Assembly: GCA_937966095.1 (NCBI GenBank)
Contig: CALCKF010000035.1
Location: 1 to 10,007 of the forward strand
Source of the DNA: an uncultured Eubacterium sp.
GTDB lineage: Bacteria; Bacillota; Clostridia; Peptostreptococcales; Anaerovoracaceae
DNA: 10,007 bases
Direction of reading: 5' to 3'
Numbering within the stretch: position 1 is the stretch's first letter; each line of letters opens with the position of its first letter. Both the position numbers and the translations under genes were made by a program. The notes under the pieces are model-generated. The model did not search any database, was not told the origin of the DNA, and was given only the letters and a program-made list of their open reading frames with translations. Positions 1 to 6,084 of this stretch are shown piece after piece.

Positions 1-2
1 CT

Positions 3-257
3 GACTGCCTCAGAGTGTTCATACATGCGGATCTTGGGTTCCGAATGGAGAGGATATCAAAGGAATACGGAGAAGATTCTTTGCTTTCGGAGGAACAGCT
101 TCGGGACATGGATAAACGTCGCGGGCTTTACTATCAGTTTTATACTGATATGAAGTGGGGAGATGTAGCTAATTATGATATAACTTTAAACAGTGGAAAT
201 CTTGGTATTGATGAATGTGTGAACATAATCGAAAATGTTTACCGGAAAAGAAAATGA
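3..257 (+). CDS. Cytidylate kinase-like protein, C-terminal part (5' end outside window)
   Basis: The reading frame is open from the first bases (D-C-L-R-V-F-I-H-A-D), so the gene begins before the window. The GTG at 15 is an internal valine codon with no ribosome binding site and is not the start. About 84 C-terminal residues are visible. They match the end of the clostridial cytidylate kinase-like family (P-loop NMP-kinase fold): a strand reading VFIHA, an arginine-bearing lid-like segment MDKRRGLYYQFYT, the WGDVANYD segment, then LNSGNLGIDECV before the last helix. The P-loop is not in view, so activity cannot be judged. Members of this family are usually annotated by fold only, and their true phosphoryl acceptor is often unknown. 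The gene ends in TGA and is followed 24 bp later by a strong hairpin terminator, so it closes its transcription unit. The family call is recognition by eye and fairly secure. Confidence 0.8.
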   Translation, partial: DCLRVFIHADLGFRMERISKEYGEDSLLSEEQLRDMDKRRGLYYQFYTDMKWGDVANYDITLNSGNLGIDECVNIIENVYRKRK

Positions 258-281
258 TAAAGTATATATAGTGTATTTATC

Positions 282-323
282 AAACTGCTGCTTATGACAT
301 GCAGATCATAAGCAGCAGTTTTT
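282..323 (+). terminator. Rho-independent terminator after the kinase-like gene
   Basis: A perfect 16-bp stem (282-297 with 306-321; left arm AAACTGCTGCTTATGA) closes an 8-nt loop and runs into five T residues at 319-323. It ends the kinase-like gene. It also lies just past the stop of the convergent MFS gene. On that strand the stem is followed by only TTT and then GATAAATA, so it would be a weaker terminator in that direction. Confidence 0.9.
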
Positions 324-329
324 ATCATA

Positions 330-2015
330 TCATGAGCGTGAATAAGATGTATCTGACGAGTTCAGATAACGTTTTGCCAGATAATGTGTTATAGAAGAGC
401 GTGAAATGATACCTACTATTTTATTATCATCATCGATCACAGGTATCTTCTTGATACCGGCTTCGCTCAATATCCTGCATACGTCTTCTACGGAGGCGTT
501 TATCGATATCGTTATAGGTTTGTCGCTGCCTATTTCCAGGACGTTCATGTCCATTACAGATTCAAGCTTCTGTTCTGTTCCCTTATCCGTATCGAGGAAA
601 TAATTCATGAACAGTACAGAATTGTCGGTAGAAAGCGACGAGGTGTCGTCAGGCCGCAGATAACGCATTATATCTCCGTCACTGATAAAACCGGCTGCTC
701 TGCCATCAGGAGAAACGACAGGGGCTCCGCTTATGTGTTTATCTGAAAAATATACTATTGCATCACGTATTGTGGCATCACTGGGAAGAGTATACACATC
801 ATGCTTCATATATTGGAAAAGGAAGTTTGAACGTCTGTTGTCAACTATCGCATTATATTTGAGTCTGTGATAATAGTGGTCGACATAAATGATATAGATT
901 ATCCCTCCGATGATATATGCGATGGCAGTAAGAGCGAACCCGGATGAAAGTCCTATACTTTCCTGAAGGAATCCCATAAGAAGTGAACCTATACCTATTC
1001 CGATATCATATGACAGCAGATATGTGGCATTTGCGACTCCGCGTTTTGGAGCAGGTGTCGTACCTGTAACAAAAGACTGGAAAAGAGGCTGAAGTATGCC
1101 GTATCCCAGACCGAAAAGCACGCCGGCAGCCAGCAGGTGAACACCGGTGGACAAGAAAACATAACTGGCCATCGTCACTATAAGTATCGCCAGAGATGCG
1201 TATACCAGGATACGGTGTCTGCCTGCATCTATAAGCTTTTGGGTAGACAGTTTAGATGCCAGCATGCCTATGACCAGGCAGATGTAGAAATATGGGATGA
1301 CTGAGGTCAGATTTTTTTCCTGCGCCAGTATGGAGGAGTATGCGATAACCGCACCGTACGGTATCATAAGAAACATCATATTGAACATGAATGGCAGTGC
1401 AGGCTTATATATAGATTCTTTCAGAGAGAATCTTTTTCTTTCTACGGGCGGATATTTTATCCTGCAGCAGAAAACACAGATGAAAGCAACTGCAGTGATA
1501 GCAAAAACAGTGTAAAATGATGCTTTGCTGCTGAGATGATTCTGTACCTGGATACCTGTATAAGGGCCGACAGCCATGCCTATTGAAATGGTAAATGCGA
1601 ATCTGCTGATACCTTCTGTTATTTTAGCAGGCGGAAGAACATCACTGGCTAGAGTCATCGTGGCCGAGCCGCATACAGAATAAACGGCACCCATATACAG
1701 ACGTATTATTATAAGGGCTCCGAATACAGGAAATATTATGAAGCTGGGGAATGCCAGACAGAACAGTGCCAGAAACAGCAGGTATACTCTGTAACGATTG
1801 AAATTATCCAGCAGATAACCTGCGATCGGACGAAAGAGAACTGTGGCGATAGACATGGCTGTAAGCACGATACCTACCTTAGAGCCTGTTATTCCGATCT
1901 GCTGACAGTATACGGGTATGATAGGTATAGATGCATAAAATGCCGCCAGCACAAGAAGATTAGTTATAAAAAGAAGAATAAATTTTCTGTTCCATATTTT
2001 TTTAGGTTTTTCCAT
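330..2015 (-). CDS. MFS transporter with C-terminal CBS-domain pair
   Basis: This 561-residue protein joins two modules. Residues about 12-380 form a 12-helix major facilitator transporter, probably a drug or metabolite exporter of the plasma membrane. The loop between helices 2 and 3 reads GYLLDNFNRYRV, a variant of MFS motif A. Residues about 401-455 and 486-548 are two CBS motifs (GFISDGDIMRYL and VGIISRSSITHYL), which usually bind adenine nucleotides or related ligands and act as a sensor. Most MFS exporters are near 400 residues and lack such a tail. The ATG is preceded by AAAGGAG with 8 nt spacing. The gene diverges from a marR gene, with a long palindrome over its promoter, so repression by that MarR protein is likely. 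The substrate is unknown. A nucleotide-gated exporter is inference from the domains. The transporter fold and the CBS pair are both clear. Confidence 0.9.
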   Translation of the reverse strand: MEKPKKIWNRKFILLFITNLLVLAAFYASIPIIPVYCQQIGITGSKVGIVLTAMSIATVLFRPIAGYLLDNFNRYRVYLLFLALFCLAFPSFIIFPVFGALIIIRLYMGAVYSVCGSATMTLASDVLPPAKITEGISRFAFTISIGMAVGPYTGIQVQNHLSSKASFYTVFAITAVAFICVFCCRIKYPPVERKRFSLKESIYKPALPFMFNMMFLMIPYGAVIAYSSILAQEKNLTSVIPYFYICLVIGMLASKLSTQKLIDAGRHRILVYASLAILIVTMASYVFLSTGVHLLAAGVLFGLGYGILQPLFQSFVTGTTPAPKRGVANATYLLSYDIGIGIGSLLMGFLQESIGLSSGFALTAIAYIIGGIIYIIYVDHYYHRLKYNAIVDNRRSNFLFQYMKHDVYTLPSDATIRDAIVYFSDKHISGAPVVSPDGRAAGFISDGDIMRYLRPDDTSSLSTDNSVLFMNYFLDTDKGTEQKLESVMDMNVLEIGSDKPITISINASVEDVCRILSEAGIKKIPVIDDDNKIVGIISRSSITHYLAKRYLNSSDTSYSRS

Positions 2016-2029
2016 TTAAAAAACTCCTT

Positions 2030-2067
2030 TACATTGATATAGTGGCAATTGCCACTATATCAATGTA
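2030..2067. promoter_or_regulatory. Perfect 38-bp palindrome, probable MarR operator O1
   Basis: Bases 2030-2048 are the exact reverse complement of 2049-2067, with no spacer. The centre is TGGCAATTGCCA, and the inner 20 bases read ATAGTGGCAATTGCCACTAT. It covers the proposed -10 box and start point of the MFS promoter and touches the MFS ribosome binding site. MarR dimers bind palindromes of about 16-20 bp, so the core explains a MarR site; the outer 9 bp on each side are more than one dimer needs. Binding by the adjacent MarR is inference from position and symmetry. Confidence 0.8.
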
Positions 2068-2090
2068 TCATAAAAGCCGGTGTGCGTCAA
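2062..2090 (-). promoter_or_regulatory. Probable promoter of the MFS-CBS gene
   Basis: Read on the minus strand, TTGACG (2090-2085, 5 of 6 to consensus) is followed after 17 bp by TACATT (2067-2062, 4 of 6). Transcription would start near 2055, inside the 38-bp palindrome, giving a leader of about 40 nt. A protein on the palindrome would block the -10 box and the start point. Confidence 0.55.
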
Positions 2091-2095
2091 TAACA

Positions 2096-2111
2096 GGTTG
2101 CAAATGCCACT
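2096..2111. promoter_or_regulatory. Imperfect second operator O2 of the MarR type
   Basis: The ten-base string TGCCACTATA found in the right half of the 38-bp palindrome (2050-2059) recurs at 2105-2114. Its left partner GGTTGCA (2096-2102) matches the expected AGTGGCA at 5 of 7 positions with the same 2-bp centre. The site centre lies 55 bp, about five helical turns, from that of O1. The shared string overlaps the TATAAT box of the marR promoter, which suggests autorepression. Confidence 0.6.
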
Positions 2112-2116
2112 ATAAT
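2111..2116 (+). promoter_or_regulatory. -10 box of the marR promoter
   Basis: A perfect TATAAT stands 37 bp before the marR start codon and would give a leader of about 31 nt. The best -35 candidate 18 bp upstream (TCAATA, 2087-2092) is poor. The TATAAT begins on the last base of the O2 core and shares its first four bases with the repeated TGCCACTATA string. Confidence 0.5.
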
Positions 2117-2153
2117 AGGTTAAAATTTACGGGAACAGAAGGAGGTTTCTTAT

Positions 2154-2588
2154 ATGAATAAAATAATAGAGAATCCATTCAAATCGATTTCTATATTATA
2201 TAGAAAATCACATATATGGCTTAACAACGAATGTGTGAAATATCATCTTACAGCAGCTCAGGCAGCGATAATTCTGATCGTATGCGATTTCAGTGAACTG
2301 ACTCAGGACGATATAACAAAACGCCTCGGACTTGACAAGAGTGTCATAGCGAAAACCGTGACAAAGCTGATGCAAGCCGGATTCGTCATCAGAACTACCA
2401 ATAAAAAGGATAAGAGAACATATGACGTACGTCCGACTGAAAAGGCATGGCAGGTCTATCCTTTCATAAAAGATCAGATAGACGGATGCTTCAGTAAAAT
2501 GACACAGAAAATGACGGATGAAGAAAGAAATGAATTCAGAAGGCTTCTTGTGATCGCAGCTGAAACGACCATTGCTATGGACGAATGA
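2154..2588 (+). CDS. MarR-family transcriptional regulator
   Basis: This 144-residue protein has the normal MarR length and layout: an N-terminal dimerisation helix, a winged helix-turn-helix at about residues 33-95, and C-terminal helices that complete the dimer. The recognition helix lies near DKSVIAKTVTKLMQAGFV (61-78). The wing carries the family pattern as NKKDKRTYDVRPTEKA (83-98), with the conserved D-x-R at 86-88. AAGGAGG lies 8 nt before the ATG. It is transcribed away from the MFS-CBS gene and faces two similar palindromic sites, the usual arrangement for a repressor of itself and of a divergent exporter. The ligand is unknown. A phenolic or other amphipathic compound would be typical, and bile acids are possible given the hydrolase downstream, but that is speculation. 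The family call is secure. Confidence 0.92.
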   Translation: MNKIIENPFKSISILYRKSHIWLNNECVKYHLTAAQAAIILIVCDFSELTQDDITKRLGLDKSVIAKTVTKLMQAGFVIRTTNKKDKRTYDVRPTEKAWQVYPFIKDQIDGCFSKMTQKMTDEERNEFRRLLVIAAETTIAMDE

Positions 2589-2651
2589 CAGATGAAAATG
2601 ATATAATTACAATACACAGAAACTGATGATGTATCAGGGAAAGGAGCATAT

Positions 2652-3119
2652 ATGTTCAGAGAAATGAGACTTAAAGAGCAGCAGCTAGATAATGTAGAAG
2701 TAGATAAAATATTATCCAGGTGTACAAACGGAGTCATGAGCGTGAATGGAGACAGGGGATATCCGTATGGAGTTCCCGTAAGCTATGCATATGTGGACGG
2801 AAGGATATATTTTCACTGTTCAAGGGAAGGATATAAAGTAGAACTTATCAAAGCCGATCCGAAAGTAAGTTTTACCGTTGTTGCTCAGGATAACATAATA
2901 CCGGAAGAATATAATACACTGTATCTGAGCGTGATAGCATTCGGGACCGTAAGGTTCATAGATGAACCGGAGGAGATGAGAAAGATACATGGATATATAA
3001 TAGATAAGTATTCTAAAGGTTATGAAGAAGGCGGGGAAAAATATCTGGAATCTTCAATGAATGATATATATATGGCAGAAATAACCATTGATCATATCAC
3101 AGGAAAGGCCGGGTGCTGA
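2652..3119 (+). CDS. Pyridoxamine 5'-phosphate oxidase-like flavin-binding protein (NimA-like)
   Basis: The 155-residue protein belongs to the split-barrel flavin-binding superfamily, close to the NimA-like branch. Typical landmarks are the opening MFREMRLKEQQL, the GYPYGVPVSYAYVDGRIYFHC stretch (36-56), the SREGYKVELIKADPKVSFTVV stretch (57-77) that helps hold flavin, and the closing ITIDHITGK (144-152). Length is normal for the family. Such proteins bind FMN or FAD and are linked to reduction of nitroaromatics or to redox stress, but many members have no proven substrate, so resistance to nitroimidazoles should not be assumed. AAAGGAG lies 5 nt before the ATG. The gene follows marR by 63 bp on the same strand with no convincing terminator between them, so co-transcription is plausible. 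The family is secure; the function is open. Confidence 0.88.
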   Translation: MFREMRLKEQQLDNVEVDKILSRCTNGVMSVNGDRGYPYGVPVSYAYVDGRIYFHCSREGYKVELIKADPKVSFTVVAQDNIIPEEYNTLYLSVIAFGTVRFIDEPEEMRKIHGYIIDKYSKGYEEGGEKYLESSMNDIYMAEITIDHITGKAGC

Positions 3120-3168
3120 AGGATTTATTCCACGAGACGGAATAATAATGAGACCAGGAGGGCAGGAA

Positions 3169-3372
3169 ATGAAAGAAAAACGTGAAATAGTAAGCGGGAT
3201 AGCAGATCTGCTGTCATATAAGATTCGCTCAGGAGAGGTTTCTTCAGAAGGCGGAGATAAAATATGGAGGGTCGCACTTGAGCATCCTGAAAAAGCAGAT
3301 GAGATAACATATATACTGGAGATGGATCTTTCCGAGGCTGAAACAGTCACAAAGATCGAAAGGCTGGTATAG
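3169..3372 (+). CDS. Small conserved-looking protein of unknown function (67 aa)
   Basis: The ATG at 3169 has AGGAGG (3156-3161) 7 nt before it, a near-ideal signal, and starts a 67-residue protein MKEKREIVSG...TKIERLV. The frame is open upstream to a TTG at 3088, but that start lies inside the preceding gene and has no ribosome binding site. The product is acidic, soluble and rich in predicted helix, with no cysteines, signal peptide or membrane segment. I do not recognise the family. It lies 49 bp after the NimA-like gene and 92 bp before the zinc-ribbon membrane gene on the same strand, so it is probably translated as part of that run. The ribosome binding site is the main reason to accept it as real. 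Confidence 0.65.
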   Translation: MKEKREIVSGIADLLSYKIRSGEVSSEGGDKIWRVALEHPEKADEITYILEMDLSEAETVTKIERLV

Positions 3373-3464
3373 CGGCTGATATTCGGTTGCACATGATGTC
3401 TGTTGTATTTTACGGATCTGTGGTCGGAAGGCTGATAACGATAAAAAAGGAGTCGTAAAGCATT

Positions 3465-4034
3465 ATGGTAAAGATGATACTTATATTGGTGATGACAATA
3501 TTTCTGGCAGGCTGGATGATCTTCTGCGCCATACAGTTTATACGCAGAGCCAGAACAATAGTGGCGACAGGAGATTTTACCGGTCATGTAAAATGTGAGA
3601 AGTGCGGCACTGTTTACGATGTTAGCCCTGAGAAATTTACAGAAAGCTGTGTTGTCAAATCAAAAACCGTGACCAAGACAAAGCGGAGGGGTCTTGCATT
3701 AGTCAACAGACCTGAATACAGATATTTTGCAAAGAAATTTCATTGTCCGGGGTGCGGCAGAAGAGCATATGGACAGGTCATCAATATAAATGAAATAAAT
3801 GATATAATGCTGGTGCCTTCTATTAAAGCAGGTATAAGGTGGCTTATTATAATGGCTGTGGGGGCTTTGCTGATAATAACGGTGATGAGTATACCTATGT
3901 ATTTTGCCGACAGGTATACTGAGCAGCAGATAGAAAAGCTGAAACAGCAGCGATATGAAGAGTTCAGTGAAAAATACGGGCTGTATAGCATGAAAAAGGA
4001 GTGGGGTACAAATGTGCACATGCATAACCTATAA
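3465..4034 (+). CDS. Membrane protein with CxxC/CxxC zinc-ribbon-like loop
   Basis: This 189-residue protein has a membrane helix at about 4-25, a polar loop, and a second helix at about 124-148. The loop holds two cysteine pairs, CEKC (44-47) and CPGC (94-97), the pattern of a four-cysteine zinc ribbon with a long insert between the pairs. Basic residues after helix 1 (RRAR, then KSKTVTKTKRR) place the loop in the cytoplasm by the positive-inside rule. The tail after helix 2 (149-172, EQQIEKLKQQRYEEF) is charged and could form a short coiled coil. I do not recognise a named family. An AAAAAGGAG stretch lies 12 nt before the ATG, a rather long spacing. The 3' end overlaps the bile salt hydrolase start by 23 bp in another frame, so the two are probably translationally coupled. 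A role in sensing or anchoring is possible but not shown. Confidence 0.75.
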   Translation: MVKMILILVMTIFLAGWMIFCAIQFIRRARTIVATGDFTGHVKCEKCGTVYDVSPEKFTESCVVKSKTVTKTKRRGLALVNRPEYRYFAKKFHCPGCGRRAYGQVININEINDIMLVPSIKAGIRWLIIMAVGALLIITVMSIPMYFADRYTEQQIEKLKQQRYEEFSEKYGLYSMKKEWGTNVHMHNL

Positions 4035-4989
4035 GAATGGAGATTTTTATTTTGGCAGGAACATGGATATAGAGTATGATTTTGGAGAAAAGCTGGTGAT
4101 GACTCCCAGAAATCATATATTCAGGTTCAAGGAAATGCCTGAAATAAAGACACATCATGCGATGATAGGTATGGCTGCTGTGCATGACGGCTATCCTCTT
4201 TATGCTGAAGCTGTCAACGAAAAGGGACTGTGCATGGCCGGACTGTATTTCCCCGGAAATGCCTTTTACAATGAAAAAAAAGAATGCGGACTGAACCTGG
4301 CGCCTTATGAGCTGATACCCTGGATTCTCGGTCAGTGCTCTACTGTTAAAGAAGCATCTGCAATGCTTGAGGAGGTAAATATCACAGATGAACCTTTTGA
4401 TGACGGTTTGCCTCTTGCGGATCTTCACTGGATGATAGCTGATGAAAGTTCATGTATCGTGCTGGAAGCCATGGAAGACGGAAACCATATCTATGATAAC
4501 ATATACGGTGTATTGACGAACAATCCGCCTTTCCCGTATTATCAGATCCATTTGAGCAATTATATCAATATCAGACCTGAAGCACCTGTGAACAGTTTTT
4601 CAAAATCATTGGAACTGCCTGTTTACGGACAAGGAATGGGTGCATTGGGGCTGCCGGGGGACTTTTCTCCTGTTTCCAGATTTGTGAAAGCGGCATTCCT
4701 TAAATGGAACTCTCATGCTCAAGAGGATGAAATATCGTCTGTCACACAGTTTTTTCACATATTGGACGCAGTTGCAATGGTAGACGGTGCGGTAGTTACG
4801 GAAAACGGTCTGAATGATGTGACCTTGTACTCATGCTGCATAAATGTGCAGAAATGCGTTTATTATTTTAAAACATATGGGAACAGCCGCATACAGGCAG
4901 TCGATATGAAAAAAGAGGGACTTGATGGTGAAGATCTCAGGATATTTGAGGTTTCCTTCAGGCAGGATATAAATTTTTTGAAAAGCTGA
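4012..4989 (+). CDS. bsh: Bile salt hydrolase (choloylglycine hydrolase)
   Basis: The 325-residue protein is a cytoplasmic Ntn-hydrolase that cleaves the amide bond of glycine- or taurine-conjugated bile acids. The catalytic set is visible: Cys2, exposed once Met1 is removed, Arg16 and Asp19 in YFGRNMD, Asn170 in VLTNNPPF, and Arg223 in GLPGDFSPVSRFVKAAF. These align by eye with Cys2, Arg18, Asp21, Asn175 and Arg228 of known Gram-positive enzymes. GLYFPGNA (77-84), IPWILGQCST (102-111) and QFFHILDAVAMVDG (246-259) are further family blocks, and length is normal. The loop before GLPGD reads YGQGMG, where the Clostridium perfringens enzyme has YSRGMG as I recall it. AAAGGAG lies 10 nt before the ATG, inside the preceding gene, which it overlaps by 23 bp. 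Penicillin V acylase is the sister activity, but the block pattern favours bile salts. This gene is the best sign of a gut habitat. Confidence 0.9.
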   Translation: MCTCITYKNGDFYFGRNMDIEYDFGEKLVMTPRNHIFRFKEMPEIKTHHAMIGMAAVHDGYPLYAEAVNEKGLCMAGLYFPGNAFYNEKKECGLNLAPYELIPWILGQCSTVKEASAMLEEVNITDEPFDDGLPLADLHWMIADESSCIVLEAMEDGNHIYDNIYGVLTNNPPFPYYQIHLSNYINIRPEAPVNSFSKSLELPVYGQGMGALGLPGDFSPVSRFVKAAFLKWNSHAQEDEISSVTQFFHILDAVAMVDGAVVTENGLNDVTLYSCCINVQKCVYYFKTYGNSRIQAVDMKKEGLDGEDLRIFEVSFRQDINFLKS

Positions 4990-5006
4990 AAAGGGGATTT
5001 CAGCTT
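4983..5006. terminator. Small hairpin spanning both stop codons of convergent genes
   Basis: A 9-bp perfect stem (AAGCTGAAA 4983-4991 with TTTCAGCTT 4998-5006) closes a 6-nt loop. The TGA of the hydrolase (4987-4989) pairs with the reverse-strand TGA of the LysR gene (5000-5002). T-tracts on either side are short, so it would be a modest terminator for both genes. Confidence 0.45.
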
Positions 5007-5887
5007 ATGTTTATCGATTTAAATATTCCGAGGATATCATCTGTAATGTTTCTGGCAAAAGCAGAGTGATATGTTATGCCATATTCCAGGATAAAGCTGT
5101 CTTTTTCAAAGGGTATCTTTACCAGAGGAGAGATCCGCTGAGGTATGTAGAATTCTGGCAATATTGCAATGCCGAAACCGCATTCTGCAAGAAGCAATGC
5201 CGACTGATCATTTTCACAGTGGATGTCAAGGTGAGTGAGACCGTGCTCAAAGATACTGTCGCGTATTTTATTGGGATATTCGAAAGGTATGGATTTAGGA
5301 TGCATTGTTATAAGACGGATATTTTCCATATCATCAAACTTAAGCTCCTGTTTTGCGCTGAGGGGTGAAGAGGCAGGCAGTATCGCATAGTTTATAATGT
5401 TTTTGAGCTTGAAGAATGAACCTGTTATGGTACTGTTGTTGCTTCGGGTGGAAAGAATAAGGTCAAGCTGTTCGTTTTCAAACAGTTTTTTCAGTGAGAT
5501 ATAATCGTTTACATATATCCTGGGAGTGATGTCCGGATATTTCTGGTGTATAGCAGTAAGCGGATACTTTAGGATATTGAATTCTGCATTGCTGGTACAG
5601 CCTATCTTGATGAAAGAAGTAGCTGATCCGGCAATCTTCTGGAGTTTTTTTTCGGCCACATGTATCTTTTCCAGGATTTCCTTTGCATCCTCATAAAAGG
5701 CGGCTCCTGATTCTGTTAACTTCACCATCTTGGAATTTCTTACAAAAAGCTTTGTTTTTAATTCGTTTTCAAGAGTTTTTATATGATGAGTAACGGTTGG
5801 AGTAGATAAGAACAGTTCTTCGGCAGCTTTCGTGAAATTGAGTCTGTCTGCCACCAGCACAAAACATAAAAGTTGTTGCGTATGCAT
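5000..5887 (-). CDS. LysR-family transcriptional regulator
   Basis: The 295-residue protein has the standard LysR plan and length. An N-terminal winged helix-turn-helix (about 1-60) contains the family blocks NFTKAAEELFLSTPTVTHHI (17-36) and LENELKTKLFVR (39-50), followed by the linker helix (60-88). The effector-binding domain runs from about 91 to the end, with the late block ALLLAECGFGIAILPEFYI typical of the family. AAAGGAG lies 10 nt before the ATG. The gene is convergent with the bile salt hydrolase and divergent from the ABC exporter operon, with 197 bp between starts. LysR regulators often control a divergent neighbour and themselves, so the ABC genes are the first candidate target. 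The effector cannot be told from sequence. The family call is secure; the regulon is inference. Confidence 0.92.
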   Translation of the reverse strand: MHTQQLLCFVLVADRLNFTKAAEELFLSTPTVTHHIKTLENELKTKLFVRNSKMVKLTESGAAFYEDAKEILEKIHVAEKKLQKIAGSATSFIKIGCTSNAEFNILKYPLTAIHQKYPDITPRIYVNDYISLKKLFENEQLDLILSTRSNNSTITGSFFKLKNIINYAILPASSPLSAKQELKFDDMENIRLITMHPKSIPFEYPNKIRDSIFEHGLTHLDIHCENDQSALLLAECGFGIAILPEFYIPQRISPLVKIPFEKDSFILEYGITYHSAFARNITDDILGIFKSINIS

Positions 5888-5914
5888 TTTGAATCGTCTC
5901 CTTTCTTATTAATC

Positions 5915-5943
5915 ATTATAGTAAAATATTTTAAAATATGCAA
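5915..5943 (-). promoter_or_regulatory. Probable promoter of the LysR gene
   Basis: On the minus strand TTGCAT (5943-5938, 3 of 6 to consensus) is followed after 17 bp by a perfect TATAAT (5920-5915). A 14-bp AT palindrome (5926-5939) fills most of the spacer. The leader to the ATG would be about 20 nt, just enough for the ribosome binding site at 5898-5904. Confidence 0.5.
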
Positions 5944-5947
5944 TATA

Positions 5948-5966
5948 CATTAGATATATTCTAATG
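5948..5966. promoter_or_regulatory. Inverted repeat CATTAGA-N5-TCTAATG, candidate operator
   Basis: Perfect 7-bp arms (5948-5954 and 5960-5966) flank TATAT. The site contains T-N11-A symmetry (5951-5963), the usual mark of a LysR box. It lies just upstream of the LysR -35 and a few bases before a TATAAT facing the ABC genes, so it is placed to act on both. The half-sites also match those at 9758-9786 in front of the second marR gene, so a MarR protein is an alternative binder. Confidence 0.6.
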
Positions 5967-5969
5967 ACA

Positions 5970-5975
5970 TATAAT
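5970..5975 (+). promoter_or_regulatory. Candidate -10 box for the ABC exporter operon
   Basis: A perfect TATAAT points toward the ABC genes, but no -35 is recognisable at 16-18 bp; the inverted repeat occupies that place. This fits a promoter needing an activator or blocked by a repressor. The leader would be about 100 nt. It contains a distant inverted repeat TTACGAT (5993-5999) / ATCGTAA (6027-6033) of unknown meaning. Confidence 0.35.
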
Positions 5976-6084
5976 ACTTTCAAATTCTCTTTTTACGATA
6001 AAAGTGATACAGTTAATATTGTTGTAATCGTAAGTCTCCTGTTTTTAGCAGCTGAAATTGAAAGGGAGGGAACATAATAGGAAA

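Noticed and set aside
2030..2067. The 38-bp palindrome as a transcription terminator or an insertion-sequence end
   Set aside because: It has no T-tract on either side, lies between two divergent starts where no transcript needs ending, and no transposase or target duplication is nearby.
2602..2607. TATAAT between marR and the NimA-like gene as a separate promoter
   Set aside because: No -35 element at a workable distance; co-transcription with marR is simpler, though a weak internal promoter cannot be ruled out.
3088..3168. TTG at 3088 as start of the small protein, overlapping the NimA-like gene
   Set aside because: No ribosome binding site, whereas AGGAGG lies 7 nt before ATG 3169.
3387..3415. 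TTGCAC as the -35 of a promoter before the zinc-ribbon membrane gene
   Set aside because: No acceptable -10 lies 16-18 bp downstream; the nearest, TATTTT at 3405, is only 12 bp away.
3054..3587. 177-codon minus-strand frame across the small gene and its flanks
   Set aside because: Its product is low-complexity and unlike any family, has no good start signals, and is antisense to two plus-strand genes with strong ribosome binding sites.
3964..4428. 154-codon minus-strand frame antisense to the bile salt hydrolase start
   Set aside because: It is a shadow of the conserved hydrolase frame, with no ribosome binding site or recognisable domain.
6058..6084. TTG at 6058 as the start of the first ABC gene
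   Set aside because: It adds nine residues encoded by the ribosome binding site itself (GGGAGGG at 6064-6070) and has no such site of its own; ATG at 6085 gives the usual MLKTLMKSIREYKK opening.
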